Assembly: GCF_001475545.1 (NCBI RefSeq)
Contig: NZ_LDQC01000026.1
Location: 1-64,000, forward strand
Reading direction: 5' to 3'
Length of the DNA stretch: 64,000 nucleotides
Source: Curtobacterium luteum
GTDB lineage: Bacteria; Actinomycetota; Actinomycetes; Actinomycetales; Microbacteriaceae
The notes beneath the pieces are model-generated. The model searched no databases and had not been told where the DNA came from. It saw nothing but the letters and a program-made list of their open reading frames with translations. Below are positions 25,627 through 35,192 of this stretch, one piece after another. A program made the translations under genes and the position numbers. Positions within the stretch are counted from its first letter, which is position 1; each line of letters begins with the position of its first letter.

Positions 25627-26264
25627 TCTACGACCGGGTCCTCGACGAGCTCGGGGCGGCGGTCGTGCACGGCACCTTCGGCACCGATCCGGTGAGCATC
25701 GACGACCTCGTGGTCCGTACCGGTGCGAGCCGCAGCATCGTCCGCGAGGCCGTGCGCGTCCTCGCCGGCGTCGGCCTCCTCCGGGCGAGGCGGCGTGTCG
25801 GCGTCGTGGCGCTCCCCGCGGTCGAGTGGGACGTGCTCGACCCCCGCGTGGTCGGGTGGCGACTCAGCGGCCCGGACCGGCAGGTGGCCCTCGACGAACT
25901 CCGGGCGCTCCGCCGCGCCGTGGAACCGGCAGCGGCAGCGGCAGCGGCGTCCGCGACCGGTGACGACGACGGCCTGGAGGCACTGCTCGCCTCCGCCGAC
26001 CGTCTCGCCGCCGCCACGGGTCCCGACGACGCTGCCACGTTCCTCCAGGCCGACCGCGACCTGCACCGACGCGTGCTGGACCGGTCCGGCAACGCGCTCT
26101 TCCGCCGTCTGCACGGCGTCGTCGAGCGCGCGCTCGACGAGCGCGCCGGGATCCGTCCCGACGCGCACGACGTCGGCCTGCACGGCGCGCTCGCGCGCGC
26201 CGTCGCGGACGGCGACACGACCGCGGCGCGGGCCGCGATGCAGGAGATCGTCGACCGGACCTGA
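25623..26264 (+). CDS. GntR-family regulator, FadR/FCD type
   Basis: 213 residues: N-terminal winged helix (SIDDLVVRTGASRSIVREAVRVLAGVGLL) and an all-helical FCD ligand domain with the metal-binding histidines DRDLHRRVL and GLHGALARA. FCD regulators usually sense sugar acids or other organic acids and repress their own operon. The GTG overlaps the upstream SDR stop. The palindrome at 24884 is its likely site. Confidence 0.85.
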   Translation: MIYDRVLDELGAAVVHGTFGTDPVSIDDLVVRTGASRSIVREAVRVLAGVGLLRARRRVGVVALPAVEWDVLDPRVVGWRLSGPDRQVALDELRALRRAVEPAAAAAAASATGDDDGLEALLASADRLAAATGPDDAATFLQADRDLHRRVLDRSGNALFRRLHGVVERALDERAGIRPDAHDVGLHGALARAVADGDTTAARAAMQEIVDRT

Positions 26265-26313
26265 CCCCGCGGCCGGTGCGATGCTGGCCGTACCACCAAC
26301 GCGAAGGAGCGTC

Positions 26314-27195
26314 ATGGAGTTCACCGAGCTCGTCCCCGACCCGTCCGCCGTCGAGCGGATCGCCACCGGGAGCACCTGGGCCGAGGGGCCGTGCTGGGTC
26401 CCCGCGACCAGGACCCTGCGGTGGTCGGACATCCCCGGCGACCGCATCCTGCAGTGGCACGCGGACACCGGCGACGTCGACACGTACGCCGAGGCCGTCG
26501 AGTTCACGAACGGCCGGTTCCTCGACCGCGACGGCTCGGTCGTGCAGTGCTCCCACGGCCTCCGGCGGGTCGAGCGCGACCGTGACGGCGAGGTGACCGC
26601 GATCGCCGACGGCTGGGACGGCGGCCGGCTCAACTCCCCGAACGACGTCGTGGTCGCGTCCGACGGGGCGGTGTGGTTCACGGACCCCGCGTACGGCATC
26701 ACCCAGCCGCGAGAGGGGCACCCCGGCGTCCGGGAGTACGGCGACCACTGGGTGTTCCGGTGCGGCCCGGACGGCGAGGCCCTGCGACCGGTCGTCACCG
26801 ACGCCGACGAGCCGAACGGCCTCGCGTTCTCGCCGGACGAGCGGGTGCTGTACGTCGCGAGCTCCTCGGGCGAGCTGCCGGTGATCCGCGCGTACGACGT
26901 GGACGTCGACGACGTCGGCGTGCGCGTGAAGAACGGGCGCGAGTTCGCACGGCTCGGCGCGGACGAGGGCATCCCGGACGGCATCCGCGTGGACGTGCAC
27001 GGGAACGTCTGGTCCTCGTCGCACCGGGGCATCGTCGTGTTCGACCCGACGGGCGAGCGGCTCGGGGCGGTCCCGGTGCCCGAGGTGGTCTCGAACCTCT
27101 GCTTCGGCGGCGACGACGGCACCGAGCTGTTCTGCACGGCGACCACGTCGGTGTACCGCATCCGCACCGGCACGCGGGACGCCGTGTCCCGATGA
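26314..27195 (+). CDS. SMP-30/gluconolactonase family lactonase
   Basis: 293 residues of six-bladed propeller. Metal-site motifs are visible: TWAEGPCW (Glu), RLNSPNDVV (Asn) and DGIRVDVHGNVW (Asp). Members hydrolyse sugar lactones, the step after a sugar dehydrogenase, matching the two SDRs nearby. GAAGGAGCGTC precedes the ATG. A pathway from an aldose through its lactone to the acid is an inference; the sugar is unknown. Confidence 0.85.
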   Translation: MEFTELVPDPSAVERIATGSTWAEGPCWVPATRTLRWSDIPGDRILQWHADTGDVDTYAEAVEFTNGRFLDRDGSVVQCSHGLRRVERDRDGEVTAIADGWDGGRLNSPNDVVVASDGAVWFTDPAYGITQPREGHPGVREYGDHWVFRCGPDGEALRPVVTDADEPNGLAFSPDERVLYVASSSGELPVIRAYDVDVDDVGVRVKNGREFARLGADEGIPDGIRVDVHGNVWSSSHRGIVVFDPTGERLGAVPVPEVVSNLCFGGDDGTELFCTATTSVYRIRTGTRDAVSR

Positions 27196-27266
27196 CCGGC
27201 TCTTCCTCCCACTGAAACTGCTGTGTAGAATATCATTGCAGGTGTCAGTCGAACGAGGGAGCCAGC

Positions 27267-28406
27267 GTGTCGAAGCGTGTCGCGATCATCGGGACCCGCG
27301 GGTACCCGTCCTACTACGGCGGGTTCGAGACCGCCGTCCGGCACGTGGCGCCGGCCCTCGCCGACGCGGGGTGGGACGTGACCGTCTACGGCCGACCGGG
27401 CCAGGAGCGCGTCGACGACCCGACGCTCGACCCGCGCATCACCCGCCGCACCACCCGTGGGCTCGAGTCGCGGTCGCTCTCCACGCTGACCTACGGGTTG
27501 ACCGCGGTGCTCGACGCGATCCGCCGACGCCCGGACGTCGTCCTCGTCATGAACTGCGCGAACGGGTACTGGTTGCCGTTGCTGAGGCTGGCCGGCATCC
27601 CCACGGTGGTGAACGTCGACGGCATCGAGTGGGAGCGCGCGAAGTGGGGGCGGCTCGCGAAGGCGGTCTTCAAGACGGGTGCCCGGATGACCGCGTGGAC
27701 CGCCGACCGTCTCGTCTTCGACGCCGATGCCATCGGTGCGTACTGGCGCCGGGTGTTCGGGCGCGACGGCGTGGTGATCCCCTACGGCGGCACCGAGGCG
27801 CCCGCGCTGTCCCTGCACCCCGAGGACGCGCACCTCGCGGAGACCCCGTTCGCGCTCGTCGTCGCCCGGTTCGTGCCCGAGAACACCGTGCCCGAGTTCC
27901 TCGTCGCTGCCGAACGCATCGCCCAGCACCGCCCGGTCGTCATCGTCGGCTCCACCGGGTACGGCGGCGAGCTCGACGAGCACGCCCGTCTGCTCGCCGA
28001 CGTGCACCCGAACGTGCACTGGCTCGGCCACGTCGCGGACGACGAGCGGCTCTTCGCACTCTGGCAGCACGCCGGCGCCTACTTCCACGGGCACAGCGTC
28101 GGTGGGACGAACCCGGCGCTCGTCCAGGCGATGCACCTCGCCGCCCCCACGGTGGCTCGTGACACGGTCTACAACCGCGAGGTGCTCGCCCGCACCGATG
28201 CCGTGTTCGTCGAGCCCGATCCGGATGCGATCGCGGACGCCGTCCTCGGGTTGCTCGACGATCCGGCCGAGCAAGAGCGTCTCGGATGTGCGGTGCGCGA
28301 GCGCGCGCTCGACCGGTACGACTGGCGTGACGTCTGCGAGGCGTACGAGCGGGTGCTGGCGGACCAGGTCGTCGACGCGCAGCACGGGGCGTACGCCGTA
28401 TCCTGA
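27267..28406 (+). CDS. Family 1/4 glycosyltransferase with DUF1972 N-terminus
   Basis: 379 residues, a GT-B fold enzyme. The DUF1972 opening IIGTRGYPSYYGGFETAV is typical of rhamnosyl and related transferases for cell-wall polysaccharides. The C-terminal half carries HGHSVGGTNPALVQAM, the donor-sugar site. GAGGGAG lies upstream of the GTG. The preceding 70 nt are AT-rich with a TAGAAT box (27226-27231). It is followed within 7 nt by the methyltransferase gene. Confidence 0.83.
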   Translation: MSKRVAIIGTRGYPSYYGGFETAVRHVAPALADAGWDVTVYGRPGQERVDDPTLDPRITRRTTRGLESRSLSTLTYGLTAVLDAIRRRPDVVLVMNCANGYWLPLLRLAGIPTVVNVDGIEWERAKWGRLAKAVFKTGARMTAWTADRLVFDADAIGAYWRRVFGRDGVVIPYGGTEAPALSLHPEDAHLAETPFALVVARFVPENTVPEFLVAAERIAQHRPVVIVGSTGYGGELDEHARLLADVHPNVHWLGHVADDERLFALWQHAGAYFHGHSVGGTNPALVQAMHLAAPTVARDTVYNREVLARTDAVFVEPDPDAIADAVLGLLDDPAEQERLGCAVRERALDRYDWRDVCEAYERVLADQVVDAQHGAYAVS

Positions 28407-28413
28407 GCCGGCC

Positions 28414-29565
28414 ATGCAGTGCGACTACTTCGACCGCGGGGTGTGCCGATCGTGCACGCTCATGGGCCAGCCCTACGCCGACCAGGTCCTCGACAAGGAG
28501 ATCCGGACGCGCGAGCTGCTCCGCGACGCGGTCGAGGCGGCGGGTGGGCCGAGCGCGGTGCAGTGGCTCCCGGCGATCACCAGCCCCGAGTCCGGCTACC
28601 GGAACAAGGCGAAGATGGTCGTGGGGGGTTCGGTGCAGCGCCCCACGGTCGGCATCCTCGACCACCGGCAGCGCGGCGTCGACCTGCGGCACTGCGGCAT
28701 CTGCACGCCGGGCATCCAGCGGGCGCTGCCGATCCTCGCGCAGTTCATCGAGGACGCCCGGTTGATCCCGTACGACGTCGCCGCCCGCCGCGGTGAGCTC
28801 AAGTTCGTGCTCGTCACGGAGTCGCCCGACGGTGCGCTCATGGTCCGGTTCGTGCTGCGCTCCGAGGGGCAGCTGCCCCGGCTCCGCGAGCACCTCGGCG
28901 CGCTCCGGTCAGTGCTGCCGGAAGCCGTGGTCGTCACGGCGAACCTGCTCCCCGAGCACAAGGCCGTCACCGAGGGTGACCAGGAGATCGTGCTGACCGA
29001 GCAGGAGACCCTGCCGATGCGGATGGGCGCCGTCACCATGCACCTCCGCCCGCAGAGCTTCTTCCAGACGAACACCACGGTCGCCGCCCAGCTCTACGCC
29101 CAGGCATCGGCGTGGATCGACGAGGTCGGCCCGACGTCGATGTGGGACCTCTACTGCGGCGTCGGCGGGTTCGCCCTGCACGCAGCCCGGCCCGGGCGTG
29201 CGGTGACGGGCATCGAGAGCAGCCGCGAGGCCGTCCGGTCCGCGGCGCAGTCCGCTCGGGAGGCCGGACTGGCAGACGTCCGGTTCGCCGCCGACGACGC
29301 CACCGAGCACGCCCTCCGCGCGAGACCGGAGACCATCCCGGACCTCGTCGTCGTGAACCCACCGCGGCGCGGGATCGGCGCGACGTTGTCCGACTGGCTC
29401 GAGCGCTCGACCGTCGACCACGTCGTGTACTCGAGCTGCAACCCGGTCACCCTCGCGAAGGACCTGGCGCGGATGCCGTCGTACCGACTCGAGCGCGTCC
29501 GGGTGCTCGACATGTTCCCGCAGACCGGCCACCTCGAAGCGGTGACCCTGCTCTCGCGGCGGTGA
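28414..29565 (+). CDS. rlmC: 23S rRNA (uracil-5-)-methyltransferase, RlmC/RumB type
   Basis: 383 residues. Cysteines for a [4Fe-4S] cluster are at 3, 11, 14 and about 94-97 (CGIC). The SAM site is DLYCGVGGF, the NPPRRG motif follows and the catalytic cysteine is about 342 (YSSCNP). RumB-type enzymes make m5U747 in 23S rRNA; in Gram-positives related enzymes may also modify U1939, so the exact position is uncertain. Last gene of the pair begun by the glycosyltransferase. Confidence 0.85.
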   Translation: MQCDYFDRGVCRSCTLMGQPYADQVLDKEIRTRELLRDAVEAAGGPSAVQWLPAITSPESGYRNKAKMVVGGSVQRPTVGILDHRQRGVDLRHCGICTPGIQRALPILAQFIEDARLIPYDVAARRGELKFVLVTESPDGALMVRFVLRSEGQLPRLREHLGALRSVLPEAVVVTANLLPEHKAVTEGDQEIVLTEQETLPMRMGAVTMHLRPQSFFQTNTTVAAQLYAQASAWIDEVGPTSMWDLYCGVGGFALHAARPGRAVTGIESSREAVRSAAQSAREAGLADVRFAADDATEHALRARPETIPDLVVVNPPRRGIGATLSDWLERSTVDHVVYSSCNPVTLAKDLARMPSYRLERVRVLDMFPQTGHLEAVTLLSRR

Positions 29566-29743
29566 TCCGAGCCTCCAGGCCGGTTTTCCCAGGGAATTGC
29601 CAAGCGAACGTACCGGGGTACATGGTCATCTGCGGTACGTCGGCGATCGTCGCGTACAGGAAGACGCACGGGGGACACGGCACCAACGGGTAGAACCGTT
29701 TGTCTCGGTTTGATAACGGTTCGGAGTTACCTATGGTGGCCCA
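29566..29743 (+). promoter_or_regulatory. Promoter region of the Rpf-LysM gene
   Basis: Noncoding and clearly lower in G+C than its flanks. AACCGTT (29694-29700) and AACGGTT (29715-29721) form a perfect inverted repeat. TTGATA (29710-29715) and TATGGT (29732-29737) with a 16-nt spacer are a plausible promoter, giving a start near 29744. Several GTAC tetramers occur upstream (29610-29660). Envelope regulators such as MtrA control rpf genes in other actinobacteria; whether this repeat is such a site cannot be decided here. Confidence 0.45.
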
Positions 29744-30550
<807 letters not shown>

Positions 30551-30568
30551 TCGCCGTGACTGCGTGAC

Positions 30569-30598
30569 GAACCCCCTCGGCTGCGGCCGAGGGGGTTC
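30569..30598 (+). terminator. Terminator after the Rpf-LysM gene
   Basis: GAACCCCCTCGG (30569-30580) pairs perfectly with CCGAGGGGGTTC (30587-30598); a further C-G pair closes a TGCG loop. Located 19 nt after the stop and facing a convergent gene. No T-tract follows. Confidence 0.75.
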
Positions 30599-30612
30599 GT
30601 CGCGCGGTCGGC

Positions 30613-30675
30613 GTCGCTCCTGCGGGTCGGCTCGTCGCTCCTGCGGGTCGGGCCGTCGCTACTGCGGGTTCGCCC
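30613..30675. repeat. Three 21-bp tandem repeats across the end of the LCP gene
   Basis: GTCGCTCCTGCGGGT-type units start at 30613, 30634 and 30655. The third overlaps the last codons and stop of the LCP gene (minus strand). At the stop position this copy reads TAG where the other two read GAG, and 21 is a multiple of three, so the reading frame would continue through the repeats if the stop were lost. Confidence 0.7.
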
Positions 30676-31687
30676 GGAGCCAGGTCGGCACGTCGTCCGA
30701 CCGCAGGGCCTGGGACAGCGACTGCACGGCGAGCGTGTTCACCGCGACGTAGGACTGGCCGTCCGGCGAGGTGCCCCCGCCGGCGGTCGGCATCGTGAAG
30801 GTGACGAGGTCGGACGAGCGGACGTCCCGCAGTGACCAGCCGAGGCCGACCAGGGTGCGGAAGTCGAGTCCGGCGTCGACCGAGAGGTACTCGCTCGTCG
30901 CCGACACGAAGTCCTGGATGCGCCCGGGGTTCGTGATCGTCCCCTTCGACAGCACGCCGTCCACGACACCACGCATGAACGCCTGCTGGTTGCGGACCCG
31001 GGTGTGGTCGGCGTCGGCGAACGCGTACCGTTCGCGGACGAACGTCAGCGCCGCGTCGCCGTCGAGGTGGTTCGGACCCGCGGTGAAGGAGTGGCCACGG
31101 GTCTCGAACGCCTTCGGCGACTGCACCGTGACGCCTCCGAGTGCGTCCGTCATGCCGCGGAACCCGGCGAAGTCGATCTCCGCGACGTGGTCGATCCGGC
31201 TGTCGAGCAACTGCTCCACGGTCTCGACGACGAGCGGGACGCCGCCCCAGCTGTACGCGGCGTTGATCTTGGCCTCACCGTGGCCGGGGACGTGCACCCA
31301 GGAGTCACGCATGATCGACATGAGGTACACCGCCCGGCGGTCGGCGGGGACGTGCACGAGCATCAGGGTGTCCGAGCGGCCGCCGGCTGCGCGGTCTCCG
31401 TCGGGGTCGAGCGCGGCCCGCGAGTCCGAGCCGATCAGGAGGATGTTCTGTGCGCCGGTGGGTGCCGGCCGGTCCCCGGTCGGGAAGGCGTCCGGGATCG
31501 TCGTCGCCCCGCTGTCGAAGGAGCGGGCGAGGCCGCCGATGAAGACGCCGGCGACCACGGCGACGACCGCGGCGATCCCCACGAGCGATCCGAGCGTCGC
31601 GACGAGCGCGACGAGGAACGGTCGCCGCCTCCGCGGGGCACGAGCAGCGGCGTGGGAGACGGGGCGGGCGGCACGGCGTTCGGACAC
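30659..31687 (-). CDS. LytR-CpsA-Psr family cell-wall ligase
   Basis: 342 residues: short basic cytoplasmic tail, one membrane helix (about 25-50) and an extracellular LCP domain with ILLIGSDSR, SDTLMLVHV, MSIMRDSWV, KINAAYSWGG and FVRERYAFADADHTR. LCP proteins transfer teichoic acid or polysaccharide precursors to peptidoglycan. AGGAG lies 5 nt before the GTG chosen as start. The C-terminus ends within a 21-bp tandem repeat and may have been shortened by a nonsense change. Confidence 0.88.
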   Translation of the reverse strand: MSERRAARPVSHAAARAPRRRRPFLVALVATLGSLVGIAAVVAVVAGVFIGGLARSFDSGATTIPDAFPTGDRPAPTGAQNILLIGSDSRAALDPDGDRAAGGRSDTLMLVHVPADRRAVYLMSIMRDSWVHVPGHGEAKINAAYSWGGVPLVVETVEQLLDSRIDHVAEIDFAGFRGMTDALGGVTVQSPKAFETRGHSFTAGPNHLDGDAALTFVRERYAFADADHTRVRNQQAFMRGVVDGVLSKGTITNPGRIQDFVSATSEYLSVDAGLDFRTLVGLGWSLRDVRSSDLVTFTMPTAGGGTSPDGQSYVAVNTLAVQSLSQALRSDDVPTWLRANPQ

Positions 31688-31756
31688 GCGGACTCCTGGG
31701 GTCGGGTCGGCCCTGATGCCGACCCTCCAAGAGTAACGCACATCACATTTCAGATG

Positions 31757-32161
31757 CTAGGTGTTCGTCCGGCCGATGATCGCCACGAGCGCTTCGCGGA
31801 GACGTCCGTCCTCCGGGAGCACCTCGCGTTCGATGTGCCTGGCGGTGTCCCATGCCGCCCGTCCGGCCTCGGTCACCGTGACGACCCGTCGCCGACGGTC
31901 GTCCGGGTGCGGACTGCGCTCGACGAGGCCGTCCCGCTCGAGGCGCTCGAGGGTCCTCGACATCGTCTGGGGCTGCACCCGCGCGACACGGGCGATCGTG
32001 TCCGCCCCGGTCGGCCCGGTCCTGATGAGGATGTCGATCGCGATGAGCCCGGCGTGGGGGAGCCCGATCTCGCGGAGTCGCTCGTCCCAGTCGCGCTCGA
32101 CGCGTCGTGCCGCGGCTGCCAACAGTCGGCCGAGTGGCCATGCGGCGGCGTGCTCCTCCAT
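31757..32161 (-). CDS. MarR-family regulator
   Basis: 134 residues. The winged helix is GADTIARVARVQPQTMSRTLERLERDGLVER with wing PDDRRRRVVTVT; the ends are dimerisation helices. It is divergent from an MMPL exporter with a perfect 20-bp palindrome between, the standard arrangement for a MarR repressor that releases DNA on binding an exported compound. TAGACT lies 6 nt before the ATG. Confidence 0.88.
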   Translation of the reverse strand: MEEHAAAWPLGRLLAAAARRVERDWDERLREIGLPHAGLIAIDILIRTGPTGADTIARVARVQPQTMSRTLERLERDGLVERSPHPDDRRRRVVTVTEAGRAAWDTARHIEREVLPEDGRLREALVAIIGRTNT

Positions 32162-32193
32162 GACAGCAGTCTACGGAGCGCGGTCGGACGGAC

Positions 32194-32213
32194 ATGATCA
32201 GCATGCTGATCAT
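32194..32213. promoter_or_regulatory. Perfect 20-bp palindrome, MarR operator
   Basis: ATGATCAGCATGCTGATCAT is its own reverse complement. It lies just upstream of the TACGCT box (32219-32224) of the MMPL gene and over the expected -35 regions of both divergent promoters. Bound MarR would block both. Confidence 0.8.
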
Positions 32214-32231
32214 CCGTGTACGCTCGCACCC

Positions 32232-34379
32232 GTGTCCCGCTTCCTCCGCATCGTGCTCCCCGCCGTCGTCATCGTCGTCTGGCTCGCCGTGGCCTCCGTG
32301 GGCGGGCCGTACTTCGGCAAGATCGCCGACGTCTCGACGAACGACCAGACCTCGTTCCTCCCGGCCTCGGCGGACGCCACGAAGGTGCAGGAGCGCGCTG
32401 CCGAGTTCCGGCAGGCATCGGGGGCGCCGGCGATCGTCGTGCTCGAACGCGACGGTGGGCTGACCGGGTCGGACCGCACCGCCGCCGCCGCGCTCGCCGA
32501 CACGCTCGGAGACCGGGACGACGTGCAGGGCGTCAGCCCCGTCATCCCGAGCGAGGACGGTGACGCCCTCGAGATCGTCGCGACGCTCACGCAGGGCGCC
32601 GAGACCGGTGACGCCGTCCAGGCGATCCGCGCAGAGGTGGACGACGCCCTCCCGTCCGGGCTGCGCGGCCACGTCACCGGACCGGCCGGGTTCACCGCCG
32701 ACCTGACCGAGGCGTTCGCGGGCATCGACGGCCTCCTGCTCGGCGTGGCGCTCGCCGCCGTCTTCGTCATCCTGATCGTGGTGTACCGCTCGCCGCTCCT
32801 GCCCGTGCTCGTCCTCGGCACGGCGTCGTTCGCGCTCTGCGCCTCGATCCTGGTGGTCTACTGGCTCGCGAAGGCCGACGTCGTGACGGTCAACGGCCAG
32901 GTGCAGGGCATCCTCTCGATCCTGGTCATCGGCGCCGCGACGGACTACGCACTGCTGTACACGGCGCGGTACCGCGAGGCACTGCGCGACCACCGAACGG
33001 GGTGGGGTGCGACGAAGGCCGCACTGCGCGGCAGTCTCGAACCGATCCTCGCGTCGGGCGGCACGGTGATCGTCGGCGTCCTGTGCCTGCTCTTCTCGGA
33101 CCTCAACTCGAACAAGGCGCTCGGTCCGGTGGCGGCCATCGGCATCGCGTTCAGCCTGCTCGCTGCGCTCACGCTCCTCCCTGCGCTGCTCCTGGCCTTC
33201 CGGCGCGCAGCCTTCTGGCCGCTCCGTCCGGGGTACGGCAGCGCCCACCCCGTCGTCACGGGTCCGGACGCGAAGGGGCTGTGGGCATCGGTCGGGAGGC
33301 TCGTGGCGCGTCGCTCGCGGATCGTCTGGGTCGTGTGCACGGTCGGGCTCCTCGCCATGGGGGTCGGCCTGTTCGGCCTGCGTGCCGACGGCGTGCCGCA
33401 GAGCGACCTCGTGATCGGGGCGTCGCAGGCCCGCGACGGCCAGGACGTCCTCGCCGACCACTTCCCTGGCGGCTCGGGCAGTCCGGCGCAGGTCATCGGG
33501 AGCGCGACGCGGCAGGACGAGCTGGTGCGGGCGATCACCGACGTCGACGGGGTCGACGGCGTGACCGCGGCGGCGAAGGACTCCCCGTCCGGCACCGTGC
33601 CCGTGAGCGGTACGGGCGGCACCGGCGGTACGGCGGCTGGTGGCCCCGGTGGCGACTCCGTCGAGCCGACGGTCTCGCGCGGTGACGTCCTGCTCGAGGC
33701 CACGCTCGCCGACCCGGCGGACTCCGCGGCCGCCGAGCAGACCGTCCGCGACCTCCGGACCGCGGTCGAGCGGGTCGACCCCGACGCGATCGTCGGCGGC
33801 GTGACGGCGACCGCCCTCGACACGAACGACACGGGCATCCGTGACCGGTCGGTCATCATCCCGGTCGTCCTCGTCGTGATCCTCCTCATCCTCATGCTCC
33901 TCCTGCGGAGCATCGTGGCGCCGCTCGTCCTCATCGGCAGCGTGATCGTGTCGTTCGCGGCCGCGCTCGGCGTCGGCGCGCTCGTCTTCGACCACGTGTT
34001 CCACTTCCCCGGGGCCGACCCGAGCGTGGTGCTGTACTCGTTCGTGTTCCTCGTGGCGCTCGGCGTCGACTACAACATCTTCCTGATGACGCGGGTGCGG
34101 GAGGAGGCCCTGCGGCACGGTCCGCGCGAGGGGGTGCTGCGCGGTCTCGGCGTCACCGGGGGTGTGATCACCTCCGCCGGGATCGTCCTCGCAGCGACCT
34201 TCGCGGCCCTCGGCGTCATCCCGATCCTGTTCCTGGCGCAGATCGCGTTCGTCGTCGCGTTCGGGGTGCTGCTCGACACCGTGGTGGTCCGGTCCCTGCT
34301 CGTCCCGGCCCTGACGTACGAGCTCGGCCGTCGGGCGTGGTGGCCGTCGCGCCTCTCACGCCCTGCCCATCACATGTGA
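32232..34379 (+). CDS. MMPL-family RND exporter
   Basis: 715 residues: two repeats of one helix, a large external domain and five helices. GAATDYALLYTARYREALR and LGVDYNIFLMTRVREEALR are the paired helix-4 motifs that carry the proton-relay Asp-Tyr of MMPL proteins. Members export lipids or hydrophobic drugs. The GTG at 32232 lacks a Shine-Dalgarno and follows TACGCT by 7 nt, so translation is probably leaderless. Repression by the divergent MarR is very likely. Confidence 0.87.
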   Translation: MSRFLRIVLPAVVIVVWLAVASVGGPYFGKIADVSTNDQTSFLPASADATKVQERAAEFRQASGAPAIVVLERDGGLTGSDRTAAAALADTLGDRDDVQGVSPVIPSEDGDALEIVATLTQGAETGDAVQAIRAEVDDALPSGLRGHVTGPAGFTADLTEAFAGIDGLLLGVALAAVFVILIVVYRSPLLPVLVLGTASFALCASILVVYWLAKADVVTVNGQVQGILSILVIGAATDYALLYTARYREALRDHRTGWGATKAALRGSLEPILASGGTVIVGVLCLLFSDLNSNKALGPVAAIGIAFSLLAALTLLPALLLAFRRAAFWPLRPGYGSAHPVVTGPDAKGLWASVGRLVARRSRIVWVVCTVGLLAMGVGLFGLRADGVPQSDLVIGASQARDGQDVLADHFPGGSGSPAQVIGSATRQDELVRAITDVDGVDGVTAAAKDSPSGTVPVSGTGGTGGTAAGGPGGDSVEPTVSRGDVLLEATLADPADSAAAEQTVRDLRTAVERVDPDAIVGGVTATALDTNDTGIRDRSVIIPVVLVVILLILMLLLRSIVAPLVLIGSVIVSFAAALGVGALVFDHVFHFPGADPSVVLYSFVFLVALGVDYNIFLMTRVREEALRHGPREGVLRGLGVTGGVITSAGIVLAATFAALGVIPILFLAQIAFVVAFGVLLDTVVVRSLLVPALTYELGRRAWWPSRLSRPAHHM

Positions 34380-34391
34380 CACGCTGGGCAC

Positions 34392-35045
34392 ATGCCAGTG
34401 CCCTCGACCCAGCCCGCCGCCGAGCGGAAACTCCTCCGCGACACCGTGCAGGACAAGATCCGCGACGCGATCATGGACGGCACCCTCGAACCCGGCGAGC
34501 GGCTGAACGACGACGACCTCATCGCCTGGCTCGGCGTCTCCCGCACCCCCATCCGCGAAGCCCTGGCCGAGCTCTCCCGCTCCGGCCTCATCGAGATGGC
34601 GCCGAACCGGTACACGCGGGTGGCTGCGCCGACGAAGGACGAGCTCCTCGACGCGTACCGCACCCTCGGCGTGATCTACGGGGGCGTCGTGCGGCTCGCG
34701 GTCCCGCGCTTCACGGAGGCGCAGCGCAAGAAGGTCGTGAAGATGCTCGACGACGTGGTCACGCGGTCGACGAAGGGCAATCAGGACGAGGTCGCCCGAG
34801 AAGGCGCCGACATCTACGCGATGTGGGTCGAGGCGTGCGGCAACGCCTCCCTCGCGGCCCTCTGCCGGTCCACGACCGACGGGCTGGCCTTCAAGCTGCG
34901 CGTGCCCGAGCTCGCTGAGATGATCCCCGTCGACACGGTCGTCCCCGAACTCGAGCGGCTCAAGGCGGCAGTGCTGGCGAAGGACCCGATCGCGGCCGAG
35001 CTCGCGATGGAGGCCGTGCACCTGCTGCCCTCGCGCGAGCAGTAG
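34392..35045 (+). CDS. GntR-family regulator
   Basis: 217 residues: GntR winged helix (VQDKIRDAIMDGTLEPGERLNDDDLIAWLGVSRTPIREALAELSRSGLI) and a helical FCD-like domain less conserved than usual; the family's metal histidines are not obvious. It starts 12 nt after the MMPL stop. The perfect palindrome TCACATGTGA (34370-34379) covers that stop codon and may be its own operator. Target genes are not evident. Confidence 0.82.
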   Translation: MPVPSTQPAAERKLLRDTVQDKIRDAIMDGTLEPGERLNDDDLIAWLGVSRTPIREALAELSRSGLIEMAPNRYTRVAAPTKDELLDAYRTLGVIYGGVVRLAVPRFTEAQRKKVVKMLDDVVTRSTKGNQDEVAREGADIYAMWVEACGNASLAALCRSTTDGLAFKLRVPELAEMIPVDTVVPELERLKAAVLAKDPIAAELAMEAVHLLPSREQ

Positions 35046-35069
35046 CGAGGCCGCGGACGCGACCGCTCG

Positions 35070-35115
35070 GCGGACGGGAGGCGCGGTGCGGGCCCGCACC
35101 GCGCCTCCCGTCCGC
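35070..35115. terminator. Perfect 46-bp palindrome (GGGAGGC family)
   Basis: Each 23-base half (starting GCGGACGGGAGGCGCGG) is the exact reverse complement of the other. It lies 25 nt after the GntR stop and 78 nt before the next gene, in tandem orientation. The best-preserved member of the family in the window. Confidence 0.7.
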
Positions 35116-35192
35116 CTCGTGGTGACGGCCGTCCGGAGCGACCTGCCAGGCGTTCTCATGGCAGGTCCGAGCACTGCGGTTACCCTTTCCGG

